Positions 35,651-47,937 of a DNA stretch of 64,000 nucleotides are shown one piece after another. The DNA is from Microstegium vimineum (taxonomy: Eukaryota; Streptophyta; Magnoliopsida; Poales; Poaceae), in assembly GCA_022036555.1 (NCBI GenBank), contig CM039129.1, forward strand, positions 36,920,051 through 36,984,050, written 5' to 3'. The translations under genes and the position numbers were made by a program. How positions within the stretch are numbered: position 1 is the stretch's first letter; each line of letters begins with the position of its first letter. The notes under the pieces are model-generated. The model ran no database searches and was not told where the DNA came from. It saw only the letters and a list, made by a program, of their open reading frames with translations.

Positions 35651-38600
35651 CAAAACTCTTCTTCAGCACCGACTGCTTGGATCGGTTTGATGCGGTAATC
35701 GGCAACTTTAAGGAACTCTTTGTCCTAGGCTTCACCAGATATGCACCTGGTTTGCTCATAAGTTTCCGATTCTGCCGATGCAACAGTAGATGGGCTTCAC
35801 TTCGGACGACTTCAATCTTGTCCCCAATCCACTGTACCAGACTTTGATGCATAGTAGAAGGGATACAGCAATTGGCGTGGATCCAATCCCTTCCTAGTAG
35901 CAAGTTGTAGGTGCCTTTGCCACTGATCACAAAAAACGTTGTCGGCAAAGTTTTGCTGCCGATGGTTAAGTCAACACATACGGCTCCCATAGCCGTCGAC
36001 ACATTGCCTTCAAAATCCTTGAGCTTCATGTCGGTCTTGACCAAGTCTTGGTCGCCTTTCCCAAGCTTTCTGAACACGACATATGGCATTATATTGATCG
36101 ACGCGCCGCCATCTACCAGCATCTTTTTCATCGGCTGTCCATCCACTTTGCCCTTAACATACAGAGCCCTTAAGTGCTGCCTCTCATCATCGGCAGGCTT
36201 TTCAAAGACAGCCATCATCGGATCCAGCACCAATTGTGCCATATCGGCAGTCTCTTCATCATCACTGACGGGTGCCATGAATTCCATCGGCAACATGACG
36301 ACCATGTTTATGTCTGCCGATGGATCCCTGTCCTTGCGCTTTGGCCTCCACTGCTTCTCCCTTGAGGGTTCTTCATCGTCATACAGGTCATCACGGCGTT
36401 GGCGCTGAATCCTTCTCTTCTGTGTCTTGGTCAGACCCTTAGGGCACCACTGAGGAAGCTTGGTTTTCCAGATGGGCTGGTGCTGCCTCCCACTGCCTGC
36501 ATCGGCACTTCTTACGATGTTGGGATTTCTGGAGAATCTCTCTTCGTCAGGTACTCTTGCATTGGCCATCTCTTCCCGATCCCCTTGGTCAACACGTCTG
36601 CCAAGCCTGTCATGGGCACTGAGCTTGCCCCCCAGTCGGTCATGTGCCGATCTGTTCTCTCTGAGCTGCTTGGCGTACCTGGGTGCCTGATCATCAAAAC
36701 AAGGTCTCTTATCTGACCGATCGGCAGCGTAATATCCATTGCACTCTAGACAATTATCGGTAGTGGGCAGCTTGATGCCTTCTTCCCAGCAATGAACGAA
36801 GAAGGGACACTTCCAGTGGTCCTTATGTCGAAGCCACTCCCATTGCTCTTCCTTTTCTTGCCGATACCGCTCCCGATGATCTCGCCTTGGCTGCTTGTGC
36901 GTGATTACAACTCCAGGAGCCCTGTTGGCACTGCTACCTTCATCGGCAACCTTCTTACTCTTCCTGTCATCGGCAGACCTTCTTGCGTCGCGTTCAGGTA
37001 CTTGGTGGTTAGGATCTACCGATGAGCTCTTCCTGGCAGCTTCCGATGTCAGCACTCTGGTTTTTTCACTGATTTCCACCATATTGTTTGGGAACGGGTG
37101 CTGATCTATCTTCATCAATTTTTGGACTTTAGAATTTTCAAACTTAATACGCGCAGATTCAATCTCTGACTGCAACTGCTGCCTGAATACTTTGCAGTCA
37201 TTGGTACTGTGTGAGGTTGCATTATGCCACTTGCAGTACCTAATCTTCTTGAGCTCTTTGGCCGATGGAATTACTTGGTTGGGCGCCAACTTGATTCGCC
37301 CTTCTTGCAGCAATAAGTCAAACATCCTATCGGCCTTGGTGATGTCGAAGGTGAACCTTTCGGTCTCTTTTTGGCCGAACGGACAAGACACAGGCTTCTT
37401 ATCCTTCACCCATTCGGCCGCATCGACGCTCAGCTCTTGATCTGACCCAGAGTCTTCTTCCTTCCCGATGAAGGTCACCTTCTTGTTCCATGTCTTCCTA
37501 GGTTCAAAGGTTTTGATATCTTGATCGGCAATCCTTTGCACCAGGTGACTTAGGCTCTCAAACTCTTGGGACGCATACTTGTCCCTGATGTGCGGCAGTA
37601 ATCCTTGAAAGGCCAAATCTGCCAGTTGCCGATCATCAAACACAAGACTGTAGCACTTGTTCTTCACGTCCCGTAGCCTCTGAACAAAGCTTTCTACCGA
37701 TTCATCATTGTGTTGCCTCATTTTGACCAAATCGGTAAGCTTCTTCTCATGTATGCCAGCGAAGAAGTACTTGTGAAATTGCCTCTCTAGATCGGCCCAT
37801 GTGATTACAGAGTTTGGAGGCAGTGATATGAACCATGTAAATGCCGATCCAGACAATGATGAAGAGAACAATCTCACCCTTAACTCTTCCCTGCTGGCAG
37901 CTTCCCCGCACTGGATAATGAAGCGGTTGATGTGCTCCATTGTTGACGTGTCGTCTTGGCCGGAGAACTTGGTAAAATCAGGCTCTTTGTACCGATTTGG
38001 GAGAGGAATCAAGTCATATGCAGGAGGATACGGAGTCCGATAAGAGTATGTATTGACCTTGGGTTTGATGCCGAATTGTTCTTTCATAACTTCGGCAATC
38101 TTACCGACCCAATATGCATCCTGCTCTTGCCGACTCATTGGCTGGTTGTTGACTGGTGGAGCCAGCTGATGCGCCTCTTGAAGATGATGTGGAGTAGTCA
38201 CGGGCGCAGCACTGGTCATCTGAACACTATGCATCGGTTGACTTACCGATGGATAATTTTGCACACTTGGCGGATTAGGCTGAATCGTCGCATTCATCGG
38301 TTGTTGTACCGATGGTCCACTCTGAGTGTACGTTGGGCCTCCATAATGATACATCGACACGCCAGGCTGTTGAGTTGGCGGCTGGTTGACCCATCCAGGA
38401 TTATAAATCATCGGCATATGGCTTACCGATGGCTGATAGCTGACTGGAGCATGTGGCTCTTGTATTCTGGAGCAATCAATCACCAGATTACCTTGGGGAA
38501 CTAGCACCCCAGCTTGAGAATTTGCCACCAGAGGTTGACTGTCAGCTGTCATAATGTGTTGCATCGGCACAGAGCTTGCCGATGGTGGCATCAGAGGTAC

Positions 38601-38819
38601 TTTAGGGATTACTTGAAGATCATCTGATGGCACTTGTACCGTTGGAGCAGGCGCAGAGTTGTGCATCATAGGGGCCATCGGCTGTGACTGCGTCACCGAT
38701 GCCGTAGAGTTCCTCCGAGCTGAACTATCTCCCTGCACCAGATTAGAACCAGCATATAGATTCGGGGGCATACCGTATCCCCACCAGTTAGCAGGGGCTG
38801 GTCCTGACATTCCCAACGT
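35634..38819 (-). CDS. gag-protease of element C, main part
   Basis: A single open minus-strand frame of more than 1000 codons. It holds a Gln/Pro/Met-rich region with repeated QPM words, a capsid-like gag domain (SGQDDTSTMEHINRFI through HLVQRIADQ), a CHHC zinc knuckle (YCKWHNATSHSTNDC), charged spacers, a Cys4 motif (CPFFVHC...CLEC), and an aspartic protease with DGGASINIMP and a GRDWIHAN end. It packages element RNA and processes the polyprotein. The N-terminal 160 codons lie at 49571-49086 beyond the nested element D. No stop was seen, so gag may have stayed functional until D inserted. Confidence 0.9.
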   Translation of the reverse strand, partial: TLGMSGPAPANWWGYGMPPNLYAGSNLVQGDSSARRNSTASVTQSQPMAPMMHNSAPAPTVQVPSDDLQVIPKVPLMPPSASSVPMQHIMTADSQPLVANSQAGVLVPQGNLVIDCSRIQEPHAPVSYQPSVSHMPMIYNPGWVNQPPTQQPGVSMYHYGGPTYTQSGPSVQQPMNATIQPNPPSVQNYPSVSQPMHSVQMTSAAPVTTPHHLQEAHQLAPPVNNQPMSRQEQDAYWVGKIAEVMKEQFGIKPKVNTYSYRTPYPPAYDLIPLPNRYKEPDFTKFSGQDDTSTMEHINRFIIQCGEAASREELRVRLFSSSLSGSAFTWFISLPPNSVITWADLERQFHKYFFAGIHEKKLTDLVKMRQHNDESVESFVQRLRDVKNKCYSLVFDDRQLADLAFQGLLPHIRDKYASQEFESLSHLVQRIADQDIKTFEPRKTWNKKVTFIGKEEDSGSDQELSVDAAEWVKDKKPVSCPFGQKETERFTFDITKADRMFDLLLQEGRIKLAPNQVIPSAKELKKIRYCKWHNATSHSTNDCKVFRQQLQSEIESARIKFENSKVQKLMKIDQHPFPNNMVEISEKTRVLTSEAARKSSSVDPNHQVPERDARRSADDRKSKKVADEGSSANRAPGVVITHKQPRRDHRERYRQEKEEQWEWLRHKDHWKCPFFVHCWEEGIKLPTTDNCLECNGYYAADRSDKRPCFDDQAPRYAKQLRENRSAHDRLGGKLSAHDRLGRRVDQGDREEMANARVPDEERFSRNPNIVRSADAGSGRQHQPIWKTKLPQWCPKGLTKTQKRRIQRQRRDDLYDDEEPSREKQWRPKRKDRDPSADINMVVMLPMEFMAPVSDDEETADMAQLVLDPMMAVFEKPADDERQHLRALYVKGKVDGQPMKKMLVDGGASINIMPYVVFRKLGKGDQDLVKTDMKLKDFEGNVSTAMGAVCVDLTIGSKTLPTTFFVISGKGTYNLLLGRDWIHANCCIPSTMHQSLVQWIGDKIEVVRSEAHLLLHRQNRKLMSKPGAYLVKPRTKSSLKLPITASNRSKQSVLKKSFDGSVR

Positions 38820-38824
38820 CGTTG

Positions 38825-39972
38825 TGTTGACACAAAAAGCGTCAGGATCTGCGAACACCTCAGGCTATTACCCAAAGCTCGGTATCCGGAGGCGTGCCAG
38901 TCGATTTGACCAGTTAATCGACAAGGACGATAACTAGAACAAGATCCAATCCAGAAATCAGCGATGCGCCCAGATGCTGGGATTGAGACTTGATCAGGAT
39001 AACTAGAGCAGAGCTGAATGAGGCAACAGCGATGTGCCCGGATGCCAAAGCTTAGAGGTACTCCCACGCGGAACTTGGAAAGATTTGACGGAGATCAAGA
39101 TGATGCAGCCCGTCGAAGCTTGAAGAACTCGTTAAAAAGCTACAACTAATGCAATAAAGGTAAATTGCGATAAAAAGTAGAATAAGAGTAAAATTGGTTT
39201 GCTTTTGATTGGATTGATTCTTTTTCCGTAGCCCTCAGGCACGTATTTATACTCCCGCATGGAGAGTTGTACAAAGACATGACTTGTATCCTTCCTAAAA
39301 CAAACTCCTAACTTTAAGGAAACTGACTCACGCAGGAGTCAGATCTAAAACAATAATATTTATTTTCCTAAACAAACACGCCTATTTTAAAGGAAAATAA
39401 ACGACTCATGCAAGACTCGGACTCAAACTACTATAATAATAATACTGGTACAAAACACCAGTTTCCTTATACTTCTCCTCGATGGAAACTTTCCATCGGC
39501 AGATTCCTCCAATCCGCGACTTCCTTCTTTGACCACCTGTAGTCCTCTGCTGACACCAAGCACTAAGTCACCTTGTACTCATCGGCACCCTATGCCCATC
39601 GGCATCGGCAACACTTCCCGATCGGTAACCTTGTACTGATAACTGTCCACCAATCAATCCCTATCAGTAATCGGCAACCACTCTTCATCGGCAATCGGCA
39701 ATGCCTCCTTATCGGCAATCGACAATGCTTCCTCATCGGCAATCGGTAATCTGTCAATCGACATCAGCAACTTCATAGCTTAAGTTATTTGACTTCATCA
39801 ATTAACCTTTGTCGGCAAGAACCATCTAGCCTCCATCGGCAGCACACTTAGTCCTCCCGCAACATATTCCCATCGGCAATGCTAGCTTACTATTTTCCGA
39901 TGCCGATGGAGAACAACCGCTGACCAGTCAAACCTTAGCTCATTTGACACGTGCTAAAAAATGGTGTCAACA
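38825..39972 (-). repeat. 3' LTR of element D (1148 bp)
   Basis: Same family as C, with TGTTGACAC...GTGTCAACA ends. It differs from the 5' LTR of D at about 36 positions by my count (about 3 percent), mostly transitions. It contains three tandem copies of the GGCAATCGGCAATGC-type unit at 39670-39750. Confidence 0.92.
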
Positions 39973-40231
39973 CATGCCCCCCAGTTTCGGAGCGTATAGT
40001 ACTTTACGTGCCGAAATTCTCTCCACTATAGCCGTTGCTGTAGCCGTTACCTCCGAGATAGATGCATAGTTTCCTCGATCTTCGTGTGTGGAACTGCAAT
40101 TTAATAATAAAATCCCTCGATTGTAGCACAAACAGTTGCAGACCACCTCGATCACCGCGCGTATCTACCGCGGACCTCTCCACATTCCTGCACAGTGTGA
40201 AACGGAACCCCAAAATGCCCCTGAGTAAGCT

Positions 40232-40239
40232 TATAAAAG
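40232..40239 (+). promoter_or_regulatory. TATA box of the antisense PMD gene in element D
   Basis: TATAAAAG, 157 bp upstream of the ATG at 40396, in the same sequence context (CTGAGTAAGCT before it) as in element C. Confidence 0.6.
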
Positions 40240-40395
40240 TTACCAGGATCCACACTACTTTTTACCCTGAGTCCATTTTCACTTCTACACTCCCTGCCTT
40301 CGTCTTCAACCTTCGACGCCTCCGAAGAACACGAGCTCGAGCAACAGTCCTTCTCCGCAATCCAAGGACGAACCGCAAACATTCCCTCGACTCCA

Positions 40396-43300
40396 ATGGC
40401 TATCCAAGTCGACATCCCCAAGGTGAGACCTATTTTCTTCCTAATCCAACCTTCTGCTGGTTCTTTTCTCGCACAAATCTGGATTATCCCCATTCCTTTT
40501 CTGATTTTCCCCTTCTTTCCTTCGAACCCTAGGAACTGTACAACAAGGTTGTGATCCCGCTTGCTGGTTCCAACTTTAGCTGCTTAGGCCCCGTGGGCAA
40601 TCCGGATCCCACCTTCATAATCAATGCAGAAACCAATCGGGTACCATTCAGATCCGAGTGTTTCGGTCTAGGACTGTGGAAGGACGCCTTCCGCTCATGG
40701 CCCAAGCCTACTAAGGGTTGGAAGAACTGGTACCTTAGGGTTGCTAGGGCGCAGCAAGTTTACTGGCAAGAGCGCAACTTGGACCAGTGTATCAGACTCT
40801 CTATTGCCGATATGGAAAAGAACGAGAACATGTTGATAGCTGCTTCCTACTTCTGGTCTGACACGATGAACGCTTTCCTTTTCCGACACGGACCAGCCAC
40901 CCCGACCCTTGCCGATGTCCATATGTTGACCGGCTTGGACGTCTCTTCTGCCGATACCTTCACCTTATTCAATAGGAAAGCCGAGTACAGAGTGAATACT
41001 CGGAACATCGGCGGCTGGACAAGCTATATTCATGAGTACCAGAAAACAGGATCGGTAAACCAGAGAGAGCACGCCACTTTTCTGAATATGTGGTTAGAAA
41101 AGTTCATCTTCTGTGGCAGGGCAGTTGGACCCACCACTATGCACCTTTCGGTAGCTGAGCTCCTTGCCGATGGAACAAGGCTCCCCTTAGGCAGATACCT
41201 TCTAGGATCGGTATACCGTCTTTTACATCAAGTATCCCAGAAGTTACTGCTAGGTGAGCATATCGGCAATCTTGGGGGTCCCTGGTGGTTCATCAACATG
41301 TGGTTGAACGCACACATGCACAAGGCCCTCCAGTTTGACCTGTTCGCCCAACAATTCCCAAGAGACGTATCGGAAGATTACCAGTATAGGGATGAGGAAT
41401 CGGCAACTCGCCCTCCACTCAACTTTGGAGAGGCCATTATAGTGTTGCCAAGAACCGATGCCGATGCAGAGCAATTTGGCATGTTTTTTAGAGGTTTTAT
41501 AATGGAATTCCTGCCACAGAACGGCTCTGGTGGCCATATGTCGACGAAGACAACCAATTCCCACTGCTATTCAATCTTACCGATGGGAATGTGCCTGAGA
41601 ATCAAACAATCATGAAGGCCAGTATTGTTCCCCGTGCCATCCCAGTGAACATCTTCGGATCTGGGAAGAATACCCCTCCATCGTTTGAATTTTACTACCC
41701 ATCGGTAGCGGCGAGACAACTGGCGTTTGGCCAACTGCCGATCAAGCTCTGCTACTCTAAAGTGGTAAAGCCTAGGCAGACAATTTCCAGCGCTCTAGAC
41801 TGGAACAAGGTTGTCAACCTTCCTCCCAATGCCAATGTATCAGACCTTGACTTGTCCTCCTAGTCACCAACCTCCTTCATTACAAATGAGTACAAGTCTT
41901 GGTGGCAAGAATGGAGGTGTCAGTTGTTTGCTAAGTCGTCGCACTACTATCGGAACATAATTGACACCGATCACATCATTCCCGACGACACAGTGAGTTT
42001 TATTCTGGTGTATTCCTTATTACTTTATCCTTATCATCGCATCTGACCCCTTTATACTCGACAGGTTGACGATCTGATTCCTCCGATGAGCAAGAGTGGC
42101 AAGCCCTTCAATCTTCGGATGATGAGTCCTGTATCACTCATCGGCAACAAGGCCCCCACGTTAACGGCCTTCACGCCTCGACAGGTACCTACACCGACAC
42201 CTGCAAAAGCCAAGGCTACATCGGCCGCTGCTGCTGCCCTGACGCGGGTGTTTGCAGTAAATTCATCTTAACTCACGCCGATTACATAATGCCTCATCGG
42301 CAATATTCTATTTTGTATAACTTGCATTGAATACTTTCAGGCTATGAGGTCATCGGCAGCTGCTCCGAGCAGACAAGCACCTCCAAGTTTGGCTGCCGAT
42401 GTCCCCCAATCCTCGTCGAAATGGGTTGGATCTCCTGTTGCCGCGCCAAGGAAGAAAAGGCGCTTGAGGCTGGCTAGCCCATCTTCGCCATCGGCTTCAA
42501 CTGCGCCACCAGCTACCACTGCACCATCGGCAGGACCGTCGACGGCTCCAATTCCTGATAATCCTTTGGACGACGTCCCTGACCAGGAGACAACTCCACC
42601 TGCTGCAGCGGCAGAGGCGGCATCGGCATCGGCGCCGGCCGAAATCCCCGATGAGAGCATGGCGTCGCCACCACAGGAACCAACAGCATCGGTATCGGCA
42701 CCAGTGCCTACACCAGATGAAAGCCCTAACCAGGGGACGACTCCACTTGCCGCAACAGCAGCGGCGACATCGGCATCGGCGCCTTCACCAGCCGAGATCC
42801 CCGATGAAAGAACGGTATCGCCACCAAGGGAGCCAGCCACTACATCGGAAGCAATGCCGACAACAACACCACCAGCACCAACAGCTTCAGCAACAGAAGC
42901 TCATTCATCGGCAACCGCTGCCGATTTCCAAGATGAGGCTGGACCCTCCAACATGCCAAGTCCCAGGCAAGAAATCCGCTTCAAGATGGTAAGTCGGTCA
43001 CCTAAAAATTCATAGTATAGCTTCATGATCGGCATATTTTAACTTCTTCACTTTCAGGCCCAAGACTCCCCAGACAGCCTCTTTTCCTTCGGCCTCAACC
43101 TCCAGGATGAAGATGAACACCGAGTCCCTGCTGGAGCACACAACCTGTTCTCTTTCGCTATCAATATTTCCGATGAGGACGAAGACGAGCAAAGTTCTGC
43201 TCCAGCACTATCGGCAGAAGTGAAATCCAAGCTCGAGGCATTACTCTCTCAGCTACAGATAGATACATCCCAGCTTGTCCAGGACTCGACTGCAGCAAGG

Positions 43301-43804
43301 GCAATTTTCAAAGATATCCAAGGTCAGCTACCTGCCGATGCAGAAGAGATCCTCATCCAAGCAGCCTTCCTTGAAAGTCGCCGATTGCAATACCAACGGG
43401 CCTCAAGCCGCATTGCCAATAGGAATGCCCAATCCAAACTCATGGAAGAAATGCTTAGGTTTAAGCAAATTGCCGATGAAAAGCACAAGAACATCGGCCA
43501 AGTAGAAGCTTTCGGCACTGACCTTGAACAGGCATTTACCCAACTATCGGCAAGAAAGGAAGAGCTGTAGGCCGAACTGAGAAAAGTTGAAGAAGCTTTG
43601 GACGTTGTCAGCCAGAAGAGAGCCCAACTTCCCGACACCATCATGGCTCTGCGACAAGAGAGGGACAGTAATGCCCGACAAGTCATCGCTTTAAAGAAGA
43701 AGATCAAGTCGGTTGAAGGCTCTGCCGATGAGGATGCTAGGGAGATAGAGGAGATAGAACAAATTCGCCTACGTGCGATATCAGTTATCCACTCCCTGTT
43801 GTAA
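40396..43804 (+). pseudogene. Antisense PMD gene of element D, five exons
   Basis: Exons 40396-40422, 40533-41992, 42065-42256, 42341-42988 and 43058-43804, matching those of C in border position and phase; introns are 110, 72, 84 and 69 bp. Exon 2 keeps WKNWYLRVARAQQVYW, SYFWSDTMNAFLF and TLADVHMLTGLD. Exon 4 has PRKKRRLRL followed by a Pro/Ala/Ser linker with repeated PDE/SASAP words. Exon 5 is the coiled coil ending ISVIHSLL. Lesions are a frameshift near 41500, a TGG-to-TAG stop at 41863 and a CAG-to-TAG stop at 43568. This gene is the largest coding unit retained by the otherwise gutted element D. Confidence 0.85.
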
Positions 43805-44515
43805 CCTGTTAAACTCTGTCACATCGGCAAATGTAATATTGATACTTGGTTTTGCTCCGTAATATAATGTCAATACGCTTTTACCGATGTATTATAACTT
43901 CCCTTTCATCGGCATTCAAACGAGCACGCTATACGCCGACTCCTCCGAGAGTTTCTAGAATGTAAGCATTGCTGGGAGCAGACTGTCTTATCCGACAAGG
44001 ACCTCTCTGATTAGGAAACCCTCCAAACCTAGAACTTAGTCCCAATCGGTAAAACCAACCTCCATACTAGAGTACCACCGGTAAACTCTTTTCATCTAGT
44101 TATCGGCAACCGTTACCGACACCATGACTTATCGAATCGGCTAAAACCTCCTTCGAGTAATCCCAACTTTTAGCAGAGCCCGGTATTCAGCCCGATCGTC
44201 TGTTGAGGTAGCAATAATCGGCAACAAAATTTCTCACTCCATTCGGAACGAAATTCAGACACTTGCCGATAGATCCACCAAAGAAAGCACAAGGAGCAAC
44301 CCCCTTAAAATATCTGCACCACATACTCAATTATTGTGTGTAAGCACGGCAGAACCATCCTTACAACTGTTTTTCCTCTGGCAGTCAACAAATTCATTGG
44401 CAATACGGCGTTTCACACACAAACCACCGGCCGGTGCCCTCAAGTATAACAATTGGAATCGCTAGAGTTTGCCGAGTGCGGCCCCTAAGCCAGAACGTCC
44501 AAGATTGACCCCGGT
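43805..44515 (-). pseudogene. Pol scar of element D
   Basis: In order, short segments still align by eye with pol of C. 43940-44080 matches the integrase C-terminus (compare 32480-32640). 44100-44150 matches the spacer before integrase (compare 33670-33720). 44155-44300 matches archaeal RNase H (compare 33930-34110). About 0.6 kb remains of some 3.2 kb, so pol was eroded by several separate internal deletions and has no coding capacity. Confidence 0.7.
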
Positions 44516-47500
44516 TTAGACCCTCGGCAATATATCGCCATTTGCCGATGGATCTCCACCCTTACGCTTTGGCCTCCACTGCTTTTCCCTTGAAGGAACT
44601 TCAGTGTCATATAAGTTATTACGGCTCTCACGCTGAATTCTTCTCTTCTGGGTCTTGGTCAGACCTTTAGGGCACCACTGAGGGAGTTTGGTTTTCCAGA
44701 CAGGCTGACGCTGCCTTTCATTACTCATATCGGCTTCTCTCCCGATGTTTGAATTTCTGGAGAGCGCGTCTTCATCGGGTACTATCGCATCGGCCATCTC
44801 CTCAGGCTCCCTTTGCTCAACACGCCTGCCAAGTCTGCCATGGTACTAAGCTTGCCCCCCAGTCGGCCATGCACCGACCTCTTCTCTTTGAGCGGCTTGG
44901 TGTACCTGGATGCTCGATCATCAAAACAAGGTTTCTTACCTAACCGATCGGCAGTGTGGTACTCGTAGCATTCAGGACAGTTATCGGCAGTAGGTAGCTT
45001 AATGCCTTCTTCCCAACAGTGAACGAAGAAGGGACACCTCCAGTGATCCTTCTGCCGAAGCCAATCCTGTTCCTTCTCTTCCTGTCGATGTTGCTCCTTT
45101 TGCGATTGCCGATATTCCCTCGGCTGTTTGTGAGTGATTACGACACCAGGAGCCCTATTGGTACTACTACCTTCATTAGCAACTCTCTTGCTTCTCCTGT
45201 CATCGGCAAACTTTTCTACATCACGTTTAGCCACTCGATGATCAGGATCTACCGATGCGCTTTTTCTAACAGCTTCCGATGTCAGCACCTTAGTCTTTCC
45301 ACTGGTTTCCACCATATTATTTGGAAACGGACGCTGATCAAGTTCCATCAGTTTCTGGACTTTAGAATTTTCAAATTTGATCCGTCCAGAGTCAATCTCT
45401 GACTGCAACTGCTGCCTGAACACTTTGCAGTCATTGGTACTATGAGAAGTTGCATCGTGCCACTTGCAGTACCTGGTCTTCTCGAGTTCCTCGGCCGATG
45501 GAATTACTTGATTAAGGGCTAGCTTAATTCGCCCTTCCTGAAGCAATAGGTCAAATATCCCATCGGCCTTCGTGACATCGAAGGTGAACTTTCTAGTCCT
45601 TTTCTGGCCAAGCGCACGAGGCTCCGGCTCCTCATCTTTCACCCACTCAACAGTGCCGACGTTCACCTCCTCATCTGACTCGGAGTCCCCTTAGCTAACG
45701 AAGAGCACCTTTGCGCCCCAAATCTCCCTGGGCTCGAATGATTTAACATCTTGATCGGCCTCGGTGATGTCAAAGGTGAAACTTTCCAATTCAGCAATGT
45801 TGACATTTGGCTCTTTGTCCAAGTCTGAAGCTTCCACTTCCTCGGTCGAAAACACCTTTGTGTCTGGATCTTGCCGATGCGTAGACTCGCTCACTGGTTG
45901 GGCAGATGGATGCATTTCTTCATATTTCCGTGGTGAGCAAGCCGGAGCAATTGATACATCAGCAACACCAATCTGTCGAACGTTATGCATCGGCTGCCTA
46001 ACCGATAAGCAATTCTGGACGCCTACTGGCTGAGTAGATTGATGTATTTCTTCACATCTTTGTATTAAACAGGCCAGAGCGATCGGCCCATCGACAACAC
46101 CAATCTGTTGAATATTATGCATCGGCTGATTGGCCGATGGGCAACTTTGAACATCGACCGGCTGAGTAGGTTGATGCACTTCTTCAGATCTTGACGTCCA
46201 AGTATTTGAAATGATCGATGCGTGCACAGTACCAGTCATCAGAACATTATGCATCGGCTGCGTTGCCAATGGGCCATTTTGTACGGTTGCTGGCTTGCGT
46301 AGTGACATTATATTCATCGGTTGTTGTACCGATGTTTCATTGTACACTTGCGAATGTTGCGGTGTAGTACTTATCGGTTGATGTACCGACACTTCATTCT
46401 GAAGATTCACCGGACAACACTGCGGAACTCCCGTCACTTGGCGCCCAGGCTGTACAACTTGTTGCTGAATCGGTAATTGGCCGATCCAACCTGCATTAGA
46501 TGTCATCGGCACATGACTTAGCAATGGTTGATAATTAGCTGATTCTTGTAGTCCTTGTACACTCTGATGATAGCCTTGACTTTCGGGTACTGCAGGCTGA
46601 GCAGTCATTGCCGATACAGGCTGATTGGCACCCGGCATGCCTTGTCGCATCGGTCAAGAATTTGCCGATGGCTGAGAGCCAGCTGACTCTTGCAACTCTT
46701 GTATCCTAGGATGATAGCTTTGATTTGTAGCCACCGTAGGTTGAGCAGCCATGGCCGATGCAGGCTGACTGACACTCGACATGCCTTGTTGCATCGGCCA
46801 AGAATTTGCCGATATAGGCTGATTAACTATTGGCACGTCTTGTTGCATCGGCCAAGCATTTGCTGATAGCTGATAACCGGCTGATGCTTGTTCTTGTTGT
46901 ACCCTTGGATGATCGCTTGGACTCACGGGTACCACAACTTGAGCAGTCATTGCTGATACAGATTGATTGACAATCGGCGTACCTTGTTGCATCGGCCAAG
47001 AAGTTGCCGATGACTGATAGCCAGCTGATGCCTGTCGTCCTTGTGGCGCCGGATAATTAACAGCATAGCTACCTTGATTAGCAAGTGTTCCAGTTTGAAG
47101 AACCATTGCCGCCATGGGTTGACTTGCAACTGTTGGGCCTTGTTGTATCGGCAAGTGACTTGTCGATGGTTGGGCGGACGGCCCTCTGGGTATTGCCGTT
47201 TGCAGATTCCCTGTTGGCAACTGTACCGTTGGAGAAGATGTAGCATAATGCATCATCGGCTGTACAGACATCGCCGATGCCATGGGAACCTTCCACCCTG
47301 CGTGGTTATCTTGGACCAATCTGGAATCAGCAGATAGACTTGGAGACATACCGTATCCCCACCAGTTGGCAGAAGTTGGTTGATTCTGGATCACAGGTCC
47401 AGACATTATCGAAGCCACCAGATTTGTGTTCACCTGAGTAGTGCTTGTTGGGCTCAATCTTGGTGGCACGATCTCACCGGTAGATCGGCTCATAATTGGT

Positions 47501-47886
47501 GTGGACACCCTTGGAGCCGCCGATGGAGTCGCAACAGATGCCGATCCGAATTGACGATACTCTGGACCAACATAATATGGTGCCTGTCCCTTGAAAGCTT
47601 GCTTGACAGCATTGCATACGATATCGGACAGCACATTGGATTGGCTAACTAATACATTATTTAATGCAAAATGAGCCATCTCTTGCATTTTACTAGGATC
47701 GGCGTCGAAAGTGATCTGCCGCGGTGGCAGTGGATCTTGTTTCTGGACCGCCTCACCGATTCTATTGAGGCTGAAGGATTTGAGATACAACCGCTTGTAC
47801 TCCTCCATAGCCTGCTCCATAGACTGCTTCTGACGATCTGTCAGATCTGCTGCGGAGACTTCAATGACACTCCTTGGATTAGTCAT
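44516..47886 (-). pseudogene. Reduced gag of element D: repeats expanded, capsid and protease lost
   Basis: ATG at 47886 (MTNPRSVIEVSAADL). The N-terminal region is longer than in C because of diverged tandem repeats of about 45-50 codons containing SWPMQQG, VNQ and SAMTAQ words (about 46450-47150). Where C has the capsid domain, D has only a short acidic linker (about 45720-45890) joining directly to the sequence before the zinc knuckle (YCKWHDATSHSTNDC) and the Cys4 motif (CPFFVHC...CPEC). The frame stops after KGGDPSANGD with no protease. Stops near 46651 (TGG to TGA) and 45690 break it further. Confidence 0.85.
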
Positions 47887-47912
47887 AATAGATATACAAA
47901 TTGTATAATCGG

Positions 47913-47930
47913 GTCCCACTGAGCGTGCCA
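47913..47930 (-). promoter_or_regulatory. Primer binding site of element D
   Basis: TGGCACGCTCAGTGGGAC on the minus strand, 7 bases inside the 5' LTR edge. It matches the site in C with one change. Confidence 0.65.
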
Positions 47931-47937
47931 AAAGAGG

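Noticed and set aside
42337..42840. Long minus-strand open frame opposite exon 4 of the D PMD gene
   Set aside because: It is the mirror of a low-complexity Ala/Pro/Ser linker; the plus-strand frame has splice sites and conserved neighbours.
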